This document shows positions 33,348 through 45,845 of a stretch of DNA of 64,000 nt, piece after piece. The first letter of the stretch is position 1; every line of letters starts with the position of its first letter. The notes below the pieces were generated by a model. The model saw only the letters and a list, made by a program, of their open reading frames with translations, ran no database searches and was not told the DNA's origin. This stretch comes from Ophioceras dolichostomum (Eukaryota; Ascomycota; Sordariomycetes; Magnaporthales; Ophioceraceae). A program made the translations under genes and the position numbers. The DNA lies in contig PYST01000054.1 in NCBI GenBank assembly GCA_003049485.1, positions 68,785-132,784 of the forward strand. Reading direction: 5' to 3'.

Positions 33348-36300
33348 CTACATCTTCCTCGCGAGGCTCTCGTCCCGGCGCTGGCGCCGCTGCTCGCCCG
33401 GCGAGTCCTCCTCCGCCTGCGTCGAGTGCGCTTTCGTTCCCGCTCCGCCACCACCACCCAGCAGATGAGGCAAGGCGGCGGCGCCTCCCTGGCCGCCAGG
33501 AACGGCTGGGACTGGCCGCGGCGGGGGCGTGATGAAGTCAGGTGGTTGGACGGTCGGGGCGATAGATCCCGTGGCGGGTAGGGTGGGCAGAAGAGGAGGC
33601 AGAGTAGGCAGAGCAGGCAGGGGAGGCAGGGCGGGCAGGGCGGGCAACGGGCGGCTGATTTGCTCTTTCTTGACGCCCATGCGGCGGTGCTTTTCTGGCT
33701 GCGGCTGCTGCTCCTTTGCCTCCTTCGTATGCTTTTTCTGCAGATTCTGCAACATCTGCCGCAGGTCCTGTTCCTGCTCTTCCTGGGTCTCCTTAGGGTT
33801 TCGAAGGTTCGGAAGCGACAGCTTCGGTCGAACAGGAGGCTGACGTCCAAGAGATCCGAAAAATCCGCGCGTCGTCTTGGTAGTTCCAGTTCTGGACGCT
33901 TGTCCTCGTCCATGTCCTCCTCCAGCTTGGTCATCGCAGGTGGTGCTGCGGTGGAGCCAAGTCCGATGTTGGTGCTGCTTCGCGGGCGGGTGAGGAGTGG
34001 TGGTAGAGTCCTTCTCTTTCTTCTTCCCCTTCTCCTTCTCTGGCGGCGGAGTGGCGATCGACGGAGCTGGCGCTTCAAGCGTCGAGGAGTACCTGATCCC
34101 GATCGGGGTCGTTTTCGGCAGACGCATGCTTGCAAATCGAGAGGCGCCCGACGGCTTCTCTGATGTCGTGTCTCTGTTGGCAGCCGCACTGGCCGCGCGC
34201 GGCGGCTGTTGTCGGTGCTGTGGCTGCATCTGAGAGCTGCTGCCGCCCTTGCCCTTGGCGGCGGGTCCTCCTGCTCCGCTGCTGCTGCTGGCGTTCCTCT
34301 TCGAGTAGGTGTCTCCAGATATCTTGGTGCGGAAAGCGCCCTTAAGCTTGGACAAGAATCTCATTGTCTTGCCCTTCTCCTTCTCGTTGACCCTTCCCTC
34401 TCCTTGCTCGGTCGGGCTCTGTTTGGGCACCACAGGGAGGAGGCCTGGGCGAGCGAACGACATCTTCACTCCGTAGGTGGGCTCGGAGTCATCATTCAGT
34501 CGCTGATGCGCGATGTCTAGCTGGCTCTCTTGGTGACCATGCCGCAGGAGCGGCTTCGACTGCTGGTTCTTCTTGGCCTGCACTGACGTGTGTATCGTCG
34601 GCTCGTCGTCCTGCAGCAGATGGAAGTTATCCTGTTTGAGTGGCAGATTCATCCGCCGTGGCTGAGGGGAGACGTAGTCGACGGTGACTCCGTCTCGGAC
34701 TTGGTCGAGCATCATCTCTGCACGCTGCGCTCCGCTCATGTGAGAGCTTGCCGTCAGGTCGGGGTGGCACGTGTAGCCTTCCTCCTCGGCCGCGGCTGAG
34801 CCCATTTGCCCAGAGAACAGCCTGAGGTTCCCGGCGGTGCGGAACCGGGAGAGTGGTGAGGCTCCAGCACTGAACGATCTGCCCTTGGCGGTGATGTCGG
34901 CCAATCGATCAGGCGAGGAGACGGAGCTTGGCAGCATCAGGCTCTTTTTGCTGCTACTCGGCTGGTCGGCACGCTCGGGAGTCATATACGGCGTCTGGAT
35001 CCTGACCACCCTCCGCTGCTTCTTGATGTCGGAGGTCTCGGCGGGAGGGGATGAGCCTCGCTCGAACGATCTCGTCACCGGCTCTTCCAGGAATCGAGCC
35101 GGGCTCGGCGGCAGCGACGAGTAGTCGGCCGAGGTCAGAGGCTGCTGCTGCTGGTGCTGCTCCTTGGTATCAGCTGGCGTGCCGAACAGCGCACTCTGGC
35201 GCACCGAAGACCGTGCATCGTACCGATCCAAGCTATAGATCGATGACGTTGGGCGAGGGCGGTGGATGGTTGGCTGCCTCTCAGGGAGGCTCTTCCGCTT
35301 TTCCTCGTCCTGCCAGTGCTCCTGGCCGCTTTCGTCGTCGTCGCTCTCCCCGCCCATCACCGCCGATGGGATCGGGCTCAGTCTCGCATTGAACGAGGGC
35401 CGACGGCCCTGAGGAGTGTCGGCCGTTGGCGAGGGGATCAGTCTCGCCTTGTCCAGCTGCATGGCTCTGCCCGGAGCACTGCCGGGGAGCGGCAGCGGGG
35501 ACGGCAGCGGTGGAACCGGGGGCACAGGCGCTTCCTAAGCGACCTGGGCGACCGCCGATCGCCGCGCCGGCTGCGGCCGCAGCGTTCCGACTCCGACTCC
35601 GACAAGAGAACGCACCGACATGGCGCTCGGCGGCCTCGGGTCCGGCCGCGGGTTGGTGAAGGTCTCCGGAGCCAGAAGCTCCAGGTCTTGGTCCCGCTGG
35701 TGCTGGGCGGCCTTCTCCAACTGCTCCCGCCGGACGCTCTCGGCGTCCAGAGACGGGCGGCGCGCCTCCGGGTTCTCGAACAGGCCTCGCACCGACCTGT
35801 CGTCCCGGGAGACGCCCCGGACGCGCGACGGGATCCCACCACCGCATCCCGGGCGCAGAAAAAGTTCCGACGGCATCTTATGCACCGCCTTGCCCCCCTT
35901 CCTTGACACCGTTCCGTGGGGCGGGGCCGTCCCCGTGCTCCGGACGCTGGCAGCGTCCGCGGCGAGCGCCTTCTGCCGCCTGAAGAGCGGGTGGATGTGA
36001 GTCTGGGCCGGGGCTGCCGGGTCGCTCTCCGTCGGCGAGGCGGTGTCCACCAAGGCCGGAACATCGGCGCCTGTCTCCTTGTCCAATCCCGGCCACATAC
36101 CGGACTGTGGCTGGTGGGGTGGGGATCCGCCGCTTTGATGATGGGCCGACGATGTCGGCTCCGAGAACGACGCGCGCCGAGACGCAGGCGCCGCCGCAGG
36201 CAGAGGGAACCGGTTCTTCAGGGCCCGGGTGCCCTCGTCCAGACGCTCCTCCAGCTCGAGGTATCCTGGCGACTCCGCGTCAGGAGAGCCGAGGAGCTGG

Positions 36301-37297
36301 CGGCGGATGAACGCCCAGGATCCCAGGCCCGCGATCGCCAGCAGACGCGTCACTAGCGTGTCTCTGTCGTCGCGGCCGAAGGGCCGGGTGTCCATCAGCT
36401 GGATGTACACCATGCTCCTCAGGTCCCCAACCAGGGAGTCGGAGACGCCGGCCGGGTACTTGGCGAACGGCGGGAGGAGGGAGTTGAGGACCGCCAGGGT
36501 CTTCAGGCAACGGTCGTTGTCGTTGCGGCCGACATACATCTGGTTGGCGAGGATCTGTGAAAATCGAGGTTAGCAAAGAAGACTGATTGACTGAAAGACT
36601 GACTGACTGACACGGGATCCAGGAAGGCGCCAACAGCTAGCAATGCTGTAGTAGCCAGGCGAGGAAGGGATGGGACTGTGAGACTGGGGAACTTACGTAG
36701 ATCCTGAAGCCTAGGAAGATGGAGCGGTACGCGCTGCGAGCGAGGTCGTCCAACTCGAAGATGGCCTGGAGTGCCTTTGCCTCGTCGTCACCCATGTCTC
36801 CCGCATCAGGCGAGTGCTTAGTCCTGAGAGAGAGTCGGCTCTGGGTCACGGCTTCGACTTGAATTTTGCGCCACATCTCCATATTGGCAAGAAGATCTAG
36901 CCCGATGAGCCCCTGATAAAGGTCCCTGAAGCACTCCTCGGCGAGTGGAAACGTGCTCAGTAGGGTCTCGCGGACATTCGGTGGCGTCTTTATCGGAGCT
37001 GAGAACGAACGCCGTCGCTCTATGGCGTCGTTCACTGCGTCTTTGACGGCATCGGAGCTGTCGAACTCGGCTATCCGGGCTCGGGCCTCGGAGGTGGTTA
37101 TTGGCGTTCCATGGTCTTTTAGGAGCGGATCTAGGAGCACCAAGACGGATGGGGAGCGCCAGAAGTCATAGAAGAGTTGGGCGGATCGATCCCGTCCTGC
37201 AGCAGAAAATTGATCTGGAGTGTCAGTGTCCGTTATCCGGCTATATGTGGGAGTCACTAAGGTCAGACTTACTGATTTCTGTCAGAGGCTCTTGCAT
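33348..37297 (-). CDS. Large unknown protein; frame interrupted by TAG, alternative splicing possible
   Basis: Start at 37297 (MQEPLTEI). Exon 1 is 37297-37273 (25 nt), exon 2 is 37214-36697, exon 3 starts at 36554; introns of 58 and 142 nt. The frame stays open to TAG at 35537-35535, giving 520 residues. In the same frame, 2.2 kb of open coding sequence continues to TAG at 33350-33348, with no ATG for the first 20-odd codons. A candidate 81-nt intron (35615-35535, donor GTGCGT, acceptor GCTTAG) removes exactly the stop and keeps the frame, giving about 1222 residues. The N-terminal 250 residues look folded and helical (FYDFWRSPSVLVLLDPLL, FRDLYQGLIGLDLLANMEMW, DLRSMVYIQLMDTRPFGRDD). The rest is disordered: Ser/Pro/Gln-rich, with basic KEKGKKKEKD and Pro-Leu-rich segments near the end. 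I do not recognise a domain. Confidence 0.8.
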
Positions 37298-38534
37298 TGC
37301 GATGTCTCTGGGAATTCAATGAATGCCGGATAAAGGCATCGACAGATCGAGATGAACAGAGGTGACGAGGAGCGAGAAAGTTGCTGGCTGTGCAGTCTAC
37401 GTGACTGTGAGTGAGACAGCTTTGTCGTGTCGAGAGCACAGAATTGGTCGAGTACTCTTGCACGCAAGGACGAGGAAGCTTCGTCAAGCAAACTTGTCGG
37501 TCTCGGTTGTGGATGGTATCCCGGAGTGATGCAGGTGGGTGAACTGATGAAAGGACGAAGGTGACCTGGGCTGCTTCTAGAGTAACGAACAGCGTCTCGG
37601 AAGTCACCAAATGCCTCCTATATCCAGCTTTCTGGGCAGCAGTGCGTGAGGTGACTGTTCAAACAGGCTGGCAGCGGCCTCGAAAAGGATACTGGGGTGA
37701 GAAGAAGAAAAGGGCAAAGAAGGTCGTCGAAGTGTAACGGGGAGCGGCTCGAATGACGGTGTGATCAAGATTGAAATTTGAAATCAAATTCGAATTCCGC
37801 GAAGATAGCTTGTCCCTGAATCACCGCGCTGGAGAGAAAAGAGCACCCCTGCGGTAGCAGTATCACTCTGATGAAGACTCGGGAGCGATGTTTGTGCTGG
37901 TGACGAGGTTGAAAATGAGCAAAGGAACCGGAGCGGCGGAAGGTTGGTCGGTTGGTTAGGCAAGGCTACCGCGGAAATAATTGAGCTCATGTAACGAGTT
38001 TTTATTGAATCTATTGTTTTTTGTGCGGTGTCGCCCCGCGTCAAGCTTCGTCAAGCTTGCCGTCGTCGTCCAGCGCCAGCCAAGCCAGTGGAGGAGACAA
38101 CCACGCTTTGGGGAATCCACCGCTTTGACAGGGACACCGTCAACTCTAAGAAACCGAGGAGACATATTCTACTTCATACAAAGATCTACTCGCTTATAAA
38201 TAGAGCCAGAGCTCTTAACTACTCGATTTCTTTCGGAGTGAACTCACCGAGGTCAAAGCCAGGGGAGAGAGAAGACTGTGGCTCAACATGCGCCACGTCC
38301 TGACGGGAGGTTGTTGGTCAGCCACAGGTGGCACGTGGCGCCGTTAGCTCACCCCTGTAAGTTGATGCCACATTTGTTGGCTTGGCTTTTTCCCTGTTTT
38401 GTTGTTTTGTTTGGGGGCTGAAATTGAGAATTGAGTCCTGTTTTGCAACAACACTCTTTCACGACCCCTGAGAATTATTATGCAATAACGTCAGGGGAGT
38501 TGCGTTGCGTTCTCATACGCTTCTGTGGCGAAGG
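37298..38534. other. Divergent promoter region
   Basis: About 1.2 kb between the unknown gene (-) and the ATPase gene (+). A short direct repeat, CGTCAAGCTT, occurs twice in tandem (near 38039-38060). No gene seen. Confidence 0.5.
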
Positions 38535-40882
38535 ATGTTGCAGCAGCGGAGCTTCCGGCTAGGCTGGGAAAGCGCTGCGCGATTCCAGCCTTCACTCTGC
38601 TGCAGGCCAGAAGCTGCACACCACGGTAATAAAGCTTCTCTGGAAGCAACAGCCACTTGCGTAACACTGCACAACCTGAAGCTGCCGTTGTTGTCACAGC
38701 CGCCACATACCGCGAGAAGGAGGAGAACTCACGGTAACCTAAAGGCAACACGGTTGCGGGGCCGCAGCAACATACACGAGGGGCGCTACGAGGAACCGTT
38801 GGGCACAACCAGCCGGCGCGGTGAGCCCCGAACACGCCCACGTTGCCGTGTGTCGGCGGGGGTGGTGCCGGGATCACAACCAACAACAGGCCACCGAACA
38901 GTCCATTCTCTGTCAGTGGTGAATCATAGTCGGACCGTGCGTTGCCCAGTTCAGGTTCCAGATCAGGCTGCAGGCGCTCGCTTACTCACCGGGCGGGCAG
39001 TGGGCCACGGATATGTCGGCAACTTGGCGCGGCCGAGCCTCACGGGCCTGTGTCGGTCACCACAGCCGTTAGGGCTTCAACTCCCTCGGCGACACTATTC
39101 AAGCCAACAGCAAGGTCCCACGACTGGCCCTAACCCTCAACAGCAGCACCACCATCACCATCATGGCAACGGCCAAGGTGAGACGCCGCCGTCTCTGGGG
39201 GCGCGGATGCTCGAGTCGGCAGCGACGTCGTTCGCCTCGATTCTCGTTCTAGCGGCTGGGTTCAGCATTGCCGCGTTCGCCTACCACAAGTCGTACAAGC
39301 GCATCGTGCTGGCGAAGATGGAGAACGCCTTCAAACCAGGCGATCCGGTCCTCGAGCTCGCGGCGATGGGCAAGGGCATGCCAGGCCCTTTCCACCCCAA
39401 GTCCGGAAAGGGGGGCAGCGAGGACGAGTGGTGGATTCCGCGGCCAGAGCAGGAAACCGTGGACAAGATCGTGTCCGGGCTCCTGACGGGGCACTACTAC
39501 CTGTTGTTGGGCGAGAAGGGCACGGGCAAGAGCAGCATGCTGCTCGAGGCCATGCGCAAGATCGACGGGGAGGGCGTGGCCATGTTCGAGGCCCACGCCG
39601 ACCTCGAGATCTTCCGCATCCGCCTCGGCAAGGCGCTCGACTACGAGTTCCACGAGGACTACATCGGCGGCTACTTCAGCGAGCGCGGGCCGCGCGACAC
39701 GACCGCGCTGCTCGACATCGAGCGCGCCCTCAACAAGCTCGAGAAGGTGGCGCTGAAGCGGCGCCAGAAGTCGCCCGGCCGCCCCCTGATCCTCATCATC
39801 AACCAGATGCACCTGGTGCGCGACGACGAGGACGGCAAGGACCTGTTCGAGCTGCTCCAGCAGCGCGCCGAGCAGTGGGCCGCCGCGAACCTGGTGACCA
39901 TGGTTTTCAACAGCGACGACTACTGGGTGTACGAGCGCTTCAAGCAGCTGGCCACGCGCCTCGAGGTGCTGAGCGTCACGGACCTGCCTAAGAGCCTGGC
40001 CACCGACGCGCTCAAGCGGTACCGCCAACGGTACTTCCGCGAGGTCGTCCCGGACGCCCTGGCGGAGGCGGTCTACGACACGGTCGGCGGCCGGCTCTCG
40101 TTCCTGAACCGGGTGGCAAAGAGCGACGAGATGCTGGCCACCTGCAAGAAGATCGTCGAGATGGAGAAGACTTGGTTCTTGAACCAGTGCTGGATCCTGG
40201 GCGCTGAGATGGACGACGACGTGATGGACCAACAGAAGTGGGCTGTAAGTTCTACCTACCTAATGTCTTTCACCTAAACCCCCCAACTCCCAACCCTCCT
40301 TCTTATGCTACCTATCCCAACATGTCCTCTCTCTTGCTGACAAGCATTCCCAACACCTCCGCCAAACAACAACAATAATAGGCCGCAGCAATGGTCCTCG
40401 TCCTCGGCCTCGTCGACAAGGAGCCCGAGATGGACCAGACCTACGACCCGATCGAGGGCCACGTCCTGCCGTCCTTCGCCCTTCACGAGGCGCAGGAGCT
40501 CATGACGCGCGCCGACTTCGTGCGCGCCATGGACCGGCTCAACCTGTTCACCATCACCAGCAGCGCGCAGGTGCGGGCCTCCTCGGTGCCGATGCACATC
40601 GCCTTCCGCCAGATCTGCGCCCAGGACCGGTTCCGGTCGCACCTGGAGGCCACGATCCAGCGCATCTCCGACATCGAGAGCCTGGGGCGCACGAGGGAGA
40701 TCGTGGCGAAGGACCTGGTGCTGGGCGGGAGGTACGAGATCGAGGCTGGCGTTTCTGGGGGCGGTGGAGGGTTTTTTGGAGGTGGTGGTGGGAAGAAGAA
40801 GGTTGTTGTCAGGTTAGTTGAGGAGGAGAAGGACGATAAGGACGAGAAGGAGGATGATCGGAAGGAGAAGGGAAAGGAGTAA
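38535..40882 (+). CDS. Mitochondrial-type membrane-anchored P-loop ATPase (AAA+/STAND-like)
   Basis: Predicted about 736 residues in two exons, 38535-40244 and 40382-40882; intron 137 nt (GTAAGT ... ATAATAG). The ATG at 38535 is the first in frame. The first 200 residues are Arg-rich and almost free of acids, fitting a long mitochondrial presequence that ends near RRHYSS; a hidden intron here cannot be excluded. A Gln/His run (six His) and one membrane helix (about 229-251, SFASILVLAAGFSIAAFAY) follow. The ATPase part has Walker A GEKGTGKSS (about 325-333), a Walker B-like strand LILIINQMH (about 417-425) in which Asn replaces the usual Asp, and a winged-helix-like end. The C-terminus is Gly-rich then Lys/Glu-rich. 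It resembles uncharacterised fungal mitochondrial AAA ATPases of the archaeal ATPase type. A role in inner-membrane protein quality control is possible but not shown. Confidence 0.85.
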
Positions 40883-43029
40883 CGGTTGGTCATGAGCATG
40901 GTTGATGATGCGATGCTCTGAGAATATGAGCTGGGGTTGCGGCGCTGGCAGGCCTCCCGCCGTCTGCACATACACGGCCAGGCTGTTTTCACGTCTTGCA
41001 TTCTATTTCCTTTGTTTTTGCGTTTTGTCTTTGCATCTTTTCGGGATAGCATGTACGTGTAAGATAGTGTGTATGCTACTAGAGATAGACCACGCGCTCG
41101 TCAACGCCGATTCCTTTGTCTTTCCCATCTCATTGGGGGGTGTCTCTTTATCGACTCCGTCGCTGTATATTTCCAGCCTCCTCCTCTTCCTGTCCTGCCC
41201 CTCACAACCAGTCTGCCTGAAGCCAGATGTATGCACGTCTGTTGAGCCAGCCATCCGCCCCTGTAAGGGGACGCTTGCGCGTCATGGGCGTCGTCCATGA
41301 TAACAAGCGCCGCCGCGAATCCCCCGAGAAAACGAGTCGAACCGCAAGCTCGCCGGTGGTGGCAATGTATCGACGATCTCTTGTCTGTTGACTGGGATGT
41401 TGATGACTCCATCACTTTCCCTGCAAAGATTTGCAAGCTCACGAGCCGGCCAGCGATCGAGATGTGTAACGGTAAACAACCTAGTCCGCTGCAGCCTCGT
41501 CACATCACATCGGCTCGGCACCGATGGCTGGAGCCGGAGAAAGGGGCACCCTGGTATCGGAACCGTGATGTGTGCGTTGGCGCGGTGACATGCCGTGAAC
41601 ATCCCTGGATAGCTATTGTCGATCAACTTGTTCCCCTTAGCCTGCCTCCGATTTGTGATCTACGTAGTAGTCTCACAGCATACCTCACTCAACTAATGCC
41701 AACCCCAGTCAGAAGCACGACGCTCAGCAGCTCTCAACATCTCAGATGTTTCCGAGGCTCTCCTTTCTCCCTGCCTGCAGTCCAAAACACGCTACATTCG
41801 ACGGCGCTCAAATCTAGCGGTGATGAACGTTTCTGACACGCCACCACCACTTCGTCAGACTTCCCTACCCACCCACTCGACGCCAGAATCCTGCTAGGGG
41901 AGACTCTCTCACGTCAGTTTACGTCACGCTCTTCATCACGCGGTCTCGTGGTGCTCAAACCCGATTCCTTCGGGGCTGAGAGCAGCGAACAGACTGGCGC
42001 CGCCGTTTGGCTCAGCCAGCGAGCCCAGCTGACCGACTTTCTCACAAACGGCCCGGCTAGGGGCGAGGACGGTGGGTAAGGACGGAGGTCACTTGCGAGA
42101 CAAGTGCGAAAGTTTAAAAAGTGAGAGATGAGTCCGGTCGAAACAATTGGTAAGGGGGGGCGTGTGCGAGCTGTGCTTGAGTTAGTGGTTTAGGTTAAAT
42201 AAACCCGTGAATAGCGTCGGCGCTATTTTAGCCCTTGCGTGTGTGTGAGATGGGTTCGGTGTGCAAGTAAACGAGATCCGGCCCGAGAACGAGAGAGAGA
42301 TGGACAAGGGGAGGTCGGGAGACTGTGCGCCTCCCTCAACTCAAATCAGCGGGTCGGTCGGTCATGCAAGTCGTTCAGACCTCGGGCTTGCTCTTTGCCT
42401 CCCTTACGTCGTCGGTCAGCGATGAGATGCCCATCCCATTCGCCCAATAGCGACAAGAGTTAAGGGGGGTATCGAGGGATGTTTCGAGATCATCACATGT
42501 GGATAATAGATCACTCCCGTTCCGTCGGAAGGACGGACGCGGGATCTGATAACGTAACTTTTTGGTGTTGTCGGGAGTCGGGACGAAGGAGGAGAGGAAC
42601 TTGGAAGACAGGCATCCGTCGTCCATTTTAGCTCGATTTTCGAAAAAGAAGTCTTTTTATGTAGCACGACCAAGTTTCTTTGGGACGCAGGGAGAGAAAG
42701 GGAAAAAAGACAAAACCGCCAATTTTGTCTACATTCGGTGCGACACGACGACAACATGATTGATGTGATACGGCCCTTCCTCACCTTGCACAGGAAGAAG
42801 GGAAACCAGCCGGCTGGAATCCGTCGCCGGTGCGCTAGTTGTAGTGATAGACTAAGGTAGGTGGGTACGTGCGGTCTAGTATCTATCTGCCCAGAGAGGT
42901 TCTCACCGTCATCACATCCGCATGACAGCAGCACACGAATGGGAATGACGTCGGTCTCAACTCGGTTGGAAGTCAACCAGACTTGCCTGCTCCGACGGTT
43001 GGACATGGACGGAAGACGGAGAGCGTCAG

Positions 43030-43048
43030 AGAGAGAGAGAGAGAGAGA
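43030..43048 (+). repeat. (GA)n microsatellite
   Basis: About nine GA units. A TGTC/TGTG-rich stretch follows at 43215-43255. Confidence 0.9.
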
Positions 43049-45800
43049 CCGTCAAGGCGTGCATGCTGCCGCGCCATTCTCCTGTGAAGCAAGGGATATC
43101 CTCGCTTCCGCTGCCCCGTCCCGCCCCGCCCCGCGAGGCCGGAGGACCTCAGAGCAGCCAGCCAGCCAGCAGGCAGGATATGCCGTAGGATGTTGCCGGC
43201 GGTGTGTGTATCGCGAGGTGTGTCTGTCTGTCTGTGTTCTGTCTGTGTGTGTCGGTTATGCACAGTCAGCCAGCCCAGCCAGCCCGCCCAGGTCTGAGAA
43301 TCAGGATTGGGTTCCCAACACTACAAGAATCTGTTGTGCCAGATGTTGTCGTTGGCTTGTCTTGTCTTGTTTTGTGTACCCGGTGTGCGCGTGCGTGCGT
43401 ACATGCGGCTGTGAACCGCAAAGAGATAAGGAGGAGAGAGAGAGAGACAGACGGGGAGGGGGGGGGGACGGATGACGTTGAAGGTCCTCAGTGGTTGAGC
43501 GTGTAATCACCGAGACAAAGAGGGAAAGAAATAAGAGAGGTGGAAAGGAAACGACGGGAGGAAGGGCTCTGTACGGATTGTCTCACCTTCCCCTATTTTT
43601 TTCTTTTTTTCTTTCGGGTGTGCGTGGAAGAATTGAGGGGCTCGCACAGCAGCAATTGTGCAACGGCGGGGTGACGTTTGGAGGCAACAAGAAAACGATC
43701 CAGGATACAGGATGCCGCCAGCACTCGCTGGCTGTCAGCAGCTGGAGAAGAGAGGAAGCACGAACAAACGACTGGTAGTTCACCGTAACCGGCCGGGCCA
43801 CGAGGGCTCAACATGTTGATAGGAAGCCGAGCCAAGACCCGGCGCCCAGGATGTGGTCGGCAATGGAGTAGGAGAGATACACCTGGCTTGGCGAGACGCC
43901 GGTCCGGAGGGGGAAAAAAGGATTCGACTGCCGGCGGCGGTCTCCTGCAATGAATGAATACCGAGGAGCTCCACGGCGAATGGGAGGTCTTGGCTGTCTA
44001 GTTGCTCCAATGCAAGCAGAGCCAACAGAGCCAGCCTTCGCTTGTATGTAATATCTCATAGCGAAGCACTTACTGGTTGGTTGATGGATGGGAGTGGGTG
44101 GTGAGGCGAGCAGGTTACCAGTTGACCGCTGATGGGATGCCAATGCCTGCCCAGACGAGCCTGGATGCCTGCTTTCTGATGGAGGAAAGCATTCGTAGGA
44201 GACGGCACCTGCTGGAGGAGAAGGAAATCCACCACCACCAATCGCACTTCGTCGAACGCAAGCATTGAGTCGAATCACCTTAGCTGGTAGGTACCTCGAG
44301 ATACCTTCGTTCAAACCCCGGCTTTAATGGATGGGTGGAGGAGGGGTTTTCCAGGAAGGCAGAGGCTCAATAAAACTAGCCCCAGAACATCCTAGCGGGG
44401 GTTTGAGTTGCGTTATCCTATCCCAGCAAGCCAGCAGGGGGGGTGCGTGTGGTGTGGGCTGTGGAGTCGTGGACACCCCCAGCTTTGATTCGACGACTTT
44501 CCTGTTTGGGTAAACCGAAGGAGAGATGCGACCATCTCATCACCTCCAGCATCAATTTTTTTTTTTCCGTCTTCTTCCCCAGCTTGTCTCGATCCCCTCC
44601 ATCGAAGGGTGGTGGTGCGTGCGTGCACCCATCCGTCTATCCTCCAGTCCGTCTTCCGCCAGTTAGAAAATACCAGTCTCCCACATCACGATATTGTGCA
44701 CATCTCTTCCTGCAGCCAGTCAAAAGGAGCGCAAAAGCTGGACGCAAATGAGTGGCGTGCATTTCACGGACTTTCAGTGCGACCGCGATCGCTGCCCGCA
44801 TTGGCGTTGGCAGCTTGAGAATTTCCGAGGTGCAACACACGGGGCGAGTCACTCTGGGCTCTGGAGTTTTCTTCCCCCCCACCACCTAAAGTCGACTAGT
44901 CCAGCTAGCCCCAATCAATTCCATTGAAGTTTTGCGGGGCTATTTTAATTGCCTGCAATTGGCTCAGAAGCAGGAAGCAGGAAGCAGCTGCACTGGACTG
45001 GAGCCATCTATCCCGCGTCCCCTTCTGTTTCCTTTCCACTCGCGCCATCATTCGTTCCCACCCGCTCCTTCGAAAAGCTGAGAAGGACGGGAAAAGGAAG
45101 GATTTGAAGCAATGGATGGATGACGAGTGAGAAAAAAAAAGGGACCCTTCCGTTGGCATTCAATGGCTCGGGACCCCCACGCCGCGATATGCAAGAAGCT
45201 CCATCAATGTCCCTGTGTCTCATCAAAAGGTCTGTTCTATCAGTACGTATCGGTATGCAGGATCAATTACTCTCAGTGTCTTGCCCTCCTCCCCTCCTCC
45301 TCCCCTCCTCGCATGTGCTCTCGGGGAAATCGCCTGAATTATACCCCGTCGGTTGCTGCACTCGAACTGGACCCAGACATGCCAGCCACCAACCATCCAT
45401 CTGACCCACCCGCTTTCTTCCTTGCTCTCATCATATGTACGTTTTTGCCCAGTACCTTCCTGTCGAATACAACAGCCGTGCGTCGTGCCATGCCATGCAT
45501 GGGGGCGGCGGCGGTCTTGGATTTCCTCACTTATCAGAAGTGATGTCGGCTCGGACTGGACTCGGGAGCACCTGTCAGGTCTTCCGCCCTCCGGCCCCCT
45601 CTCGCTGGTAGCCGCTCCCCCTTTCCCCCTCGACCTGTCCCTGAATAGTTATTAGAATCAAATGTGCAGGTGTGCGTATCATGGCAGACCGTTGCAGCAT
45701 TGACCGATGAGCTCAATCGCTTTTGGCCGTTCGCTGTGGATGCTGCTGCTCCTCTCCCCTTTTCAGGGGCCCCAGCGTCCGACCTGTTAACCTGGAGCAG

Positions 45801-45845
45801 GGAGGGATGGAGGGATGGAGGGATGGAGGGGTGGAGGGGAGGAAG
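45801..45845 (+). repeat. G-rich 8-bp repeat (GGATGGAG)n
   Basis: About four to five units of GGATGGAG with flanking G runs. The + strand has several GGG runs close together, so a G-quadruplex is possible. Confidence 0.9.

Noticed and set aside
33348..35525. A separate downstream gene beginning just after the TAG at 35535
   Set aside because: The frame is the same as upstream, only about 10 bp separate the two parts, and it opens with GTG, not ATG; one gene with an alternative intron, readthrough or a mutation is simpler.
44287..44330. B-box-like GTTCAAACCCCGG, possible tRNA
   Set aside because: No acceptor or anticodon stem can be paired around it; a related TACCTTCGTTCA word recurs near 47550 without tRNA structure.
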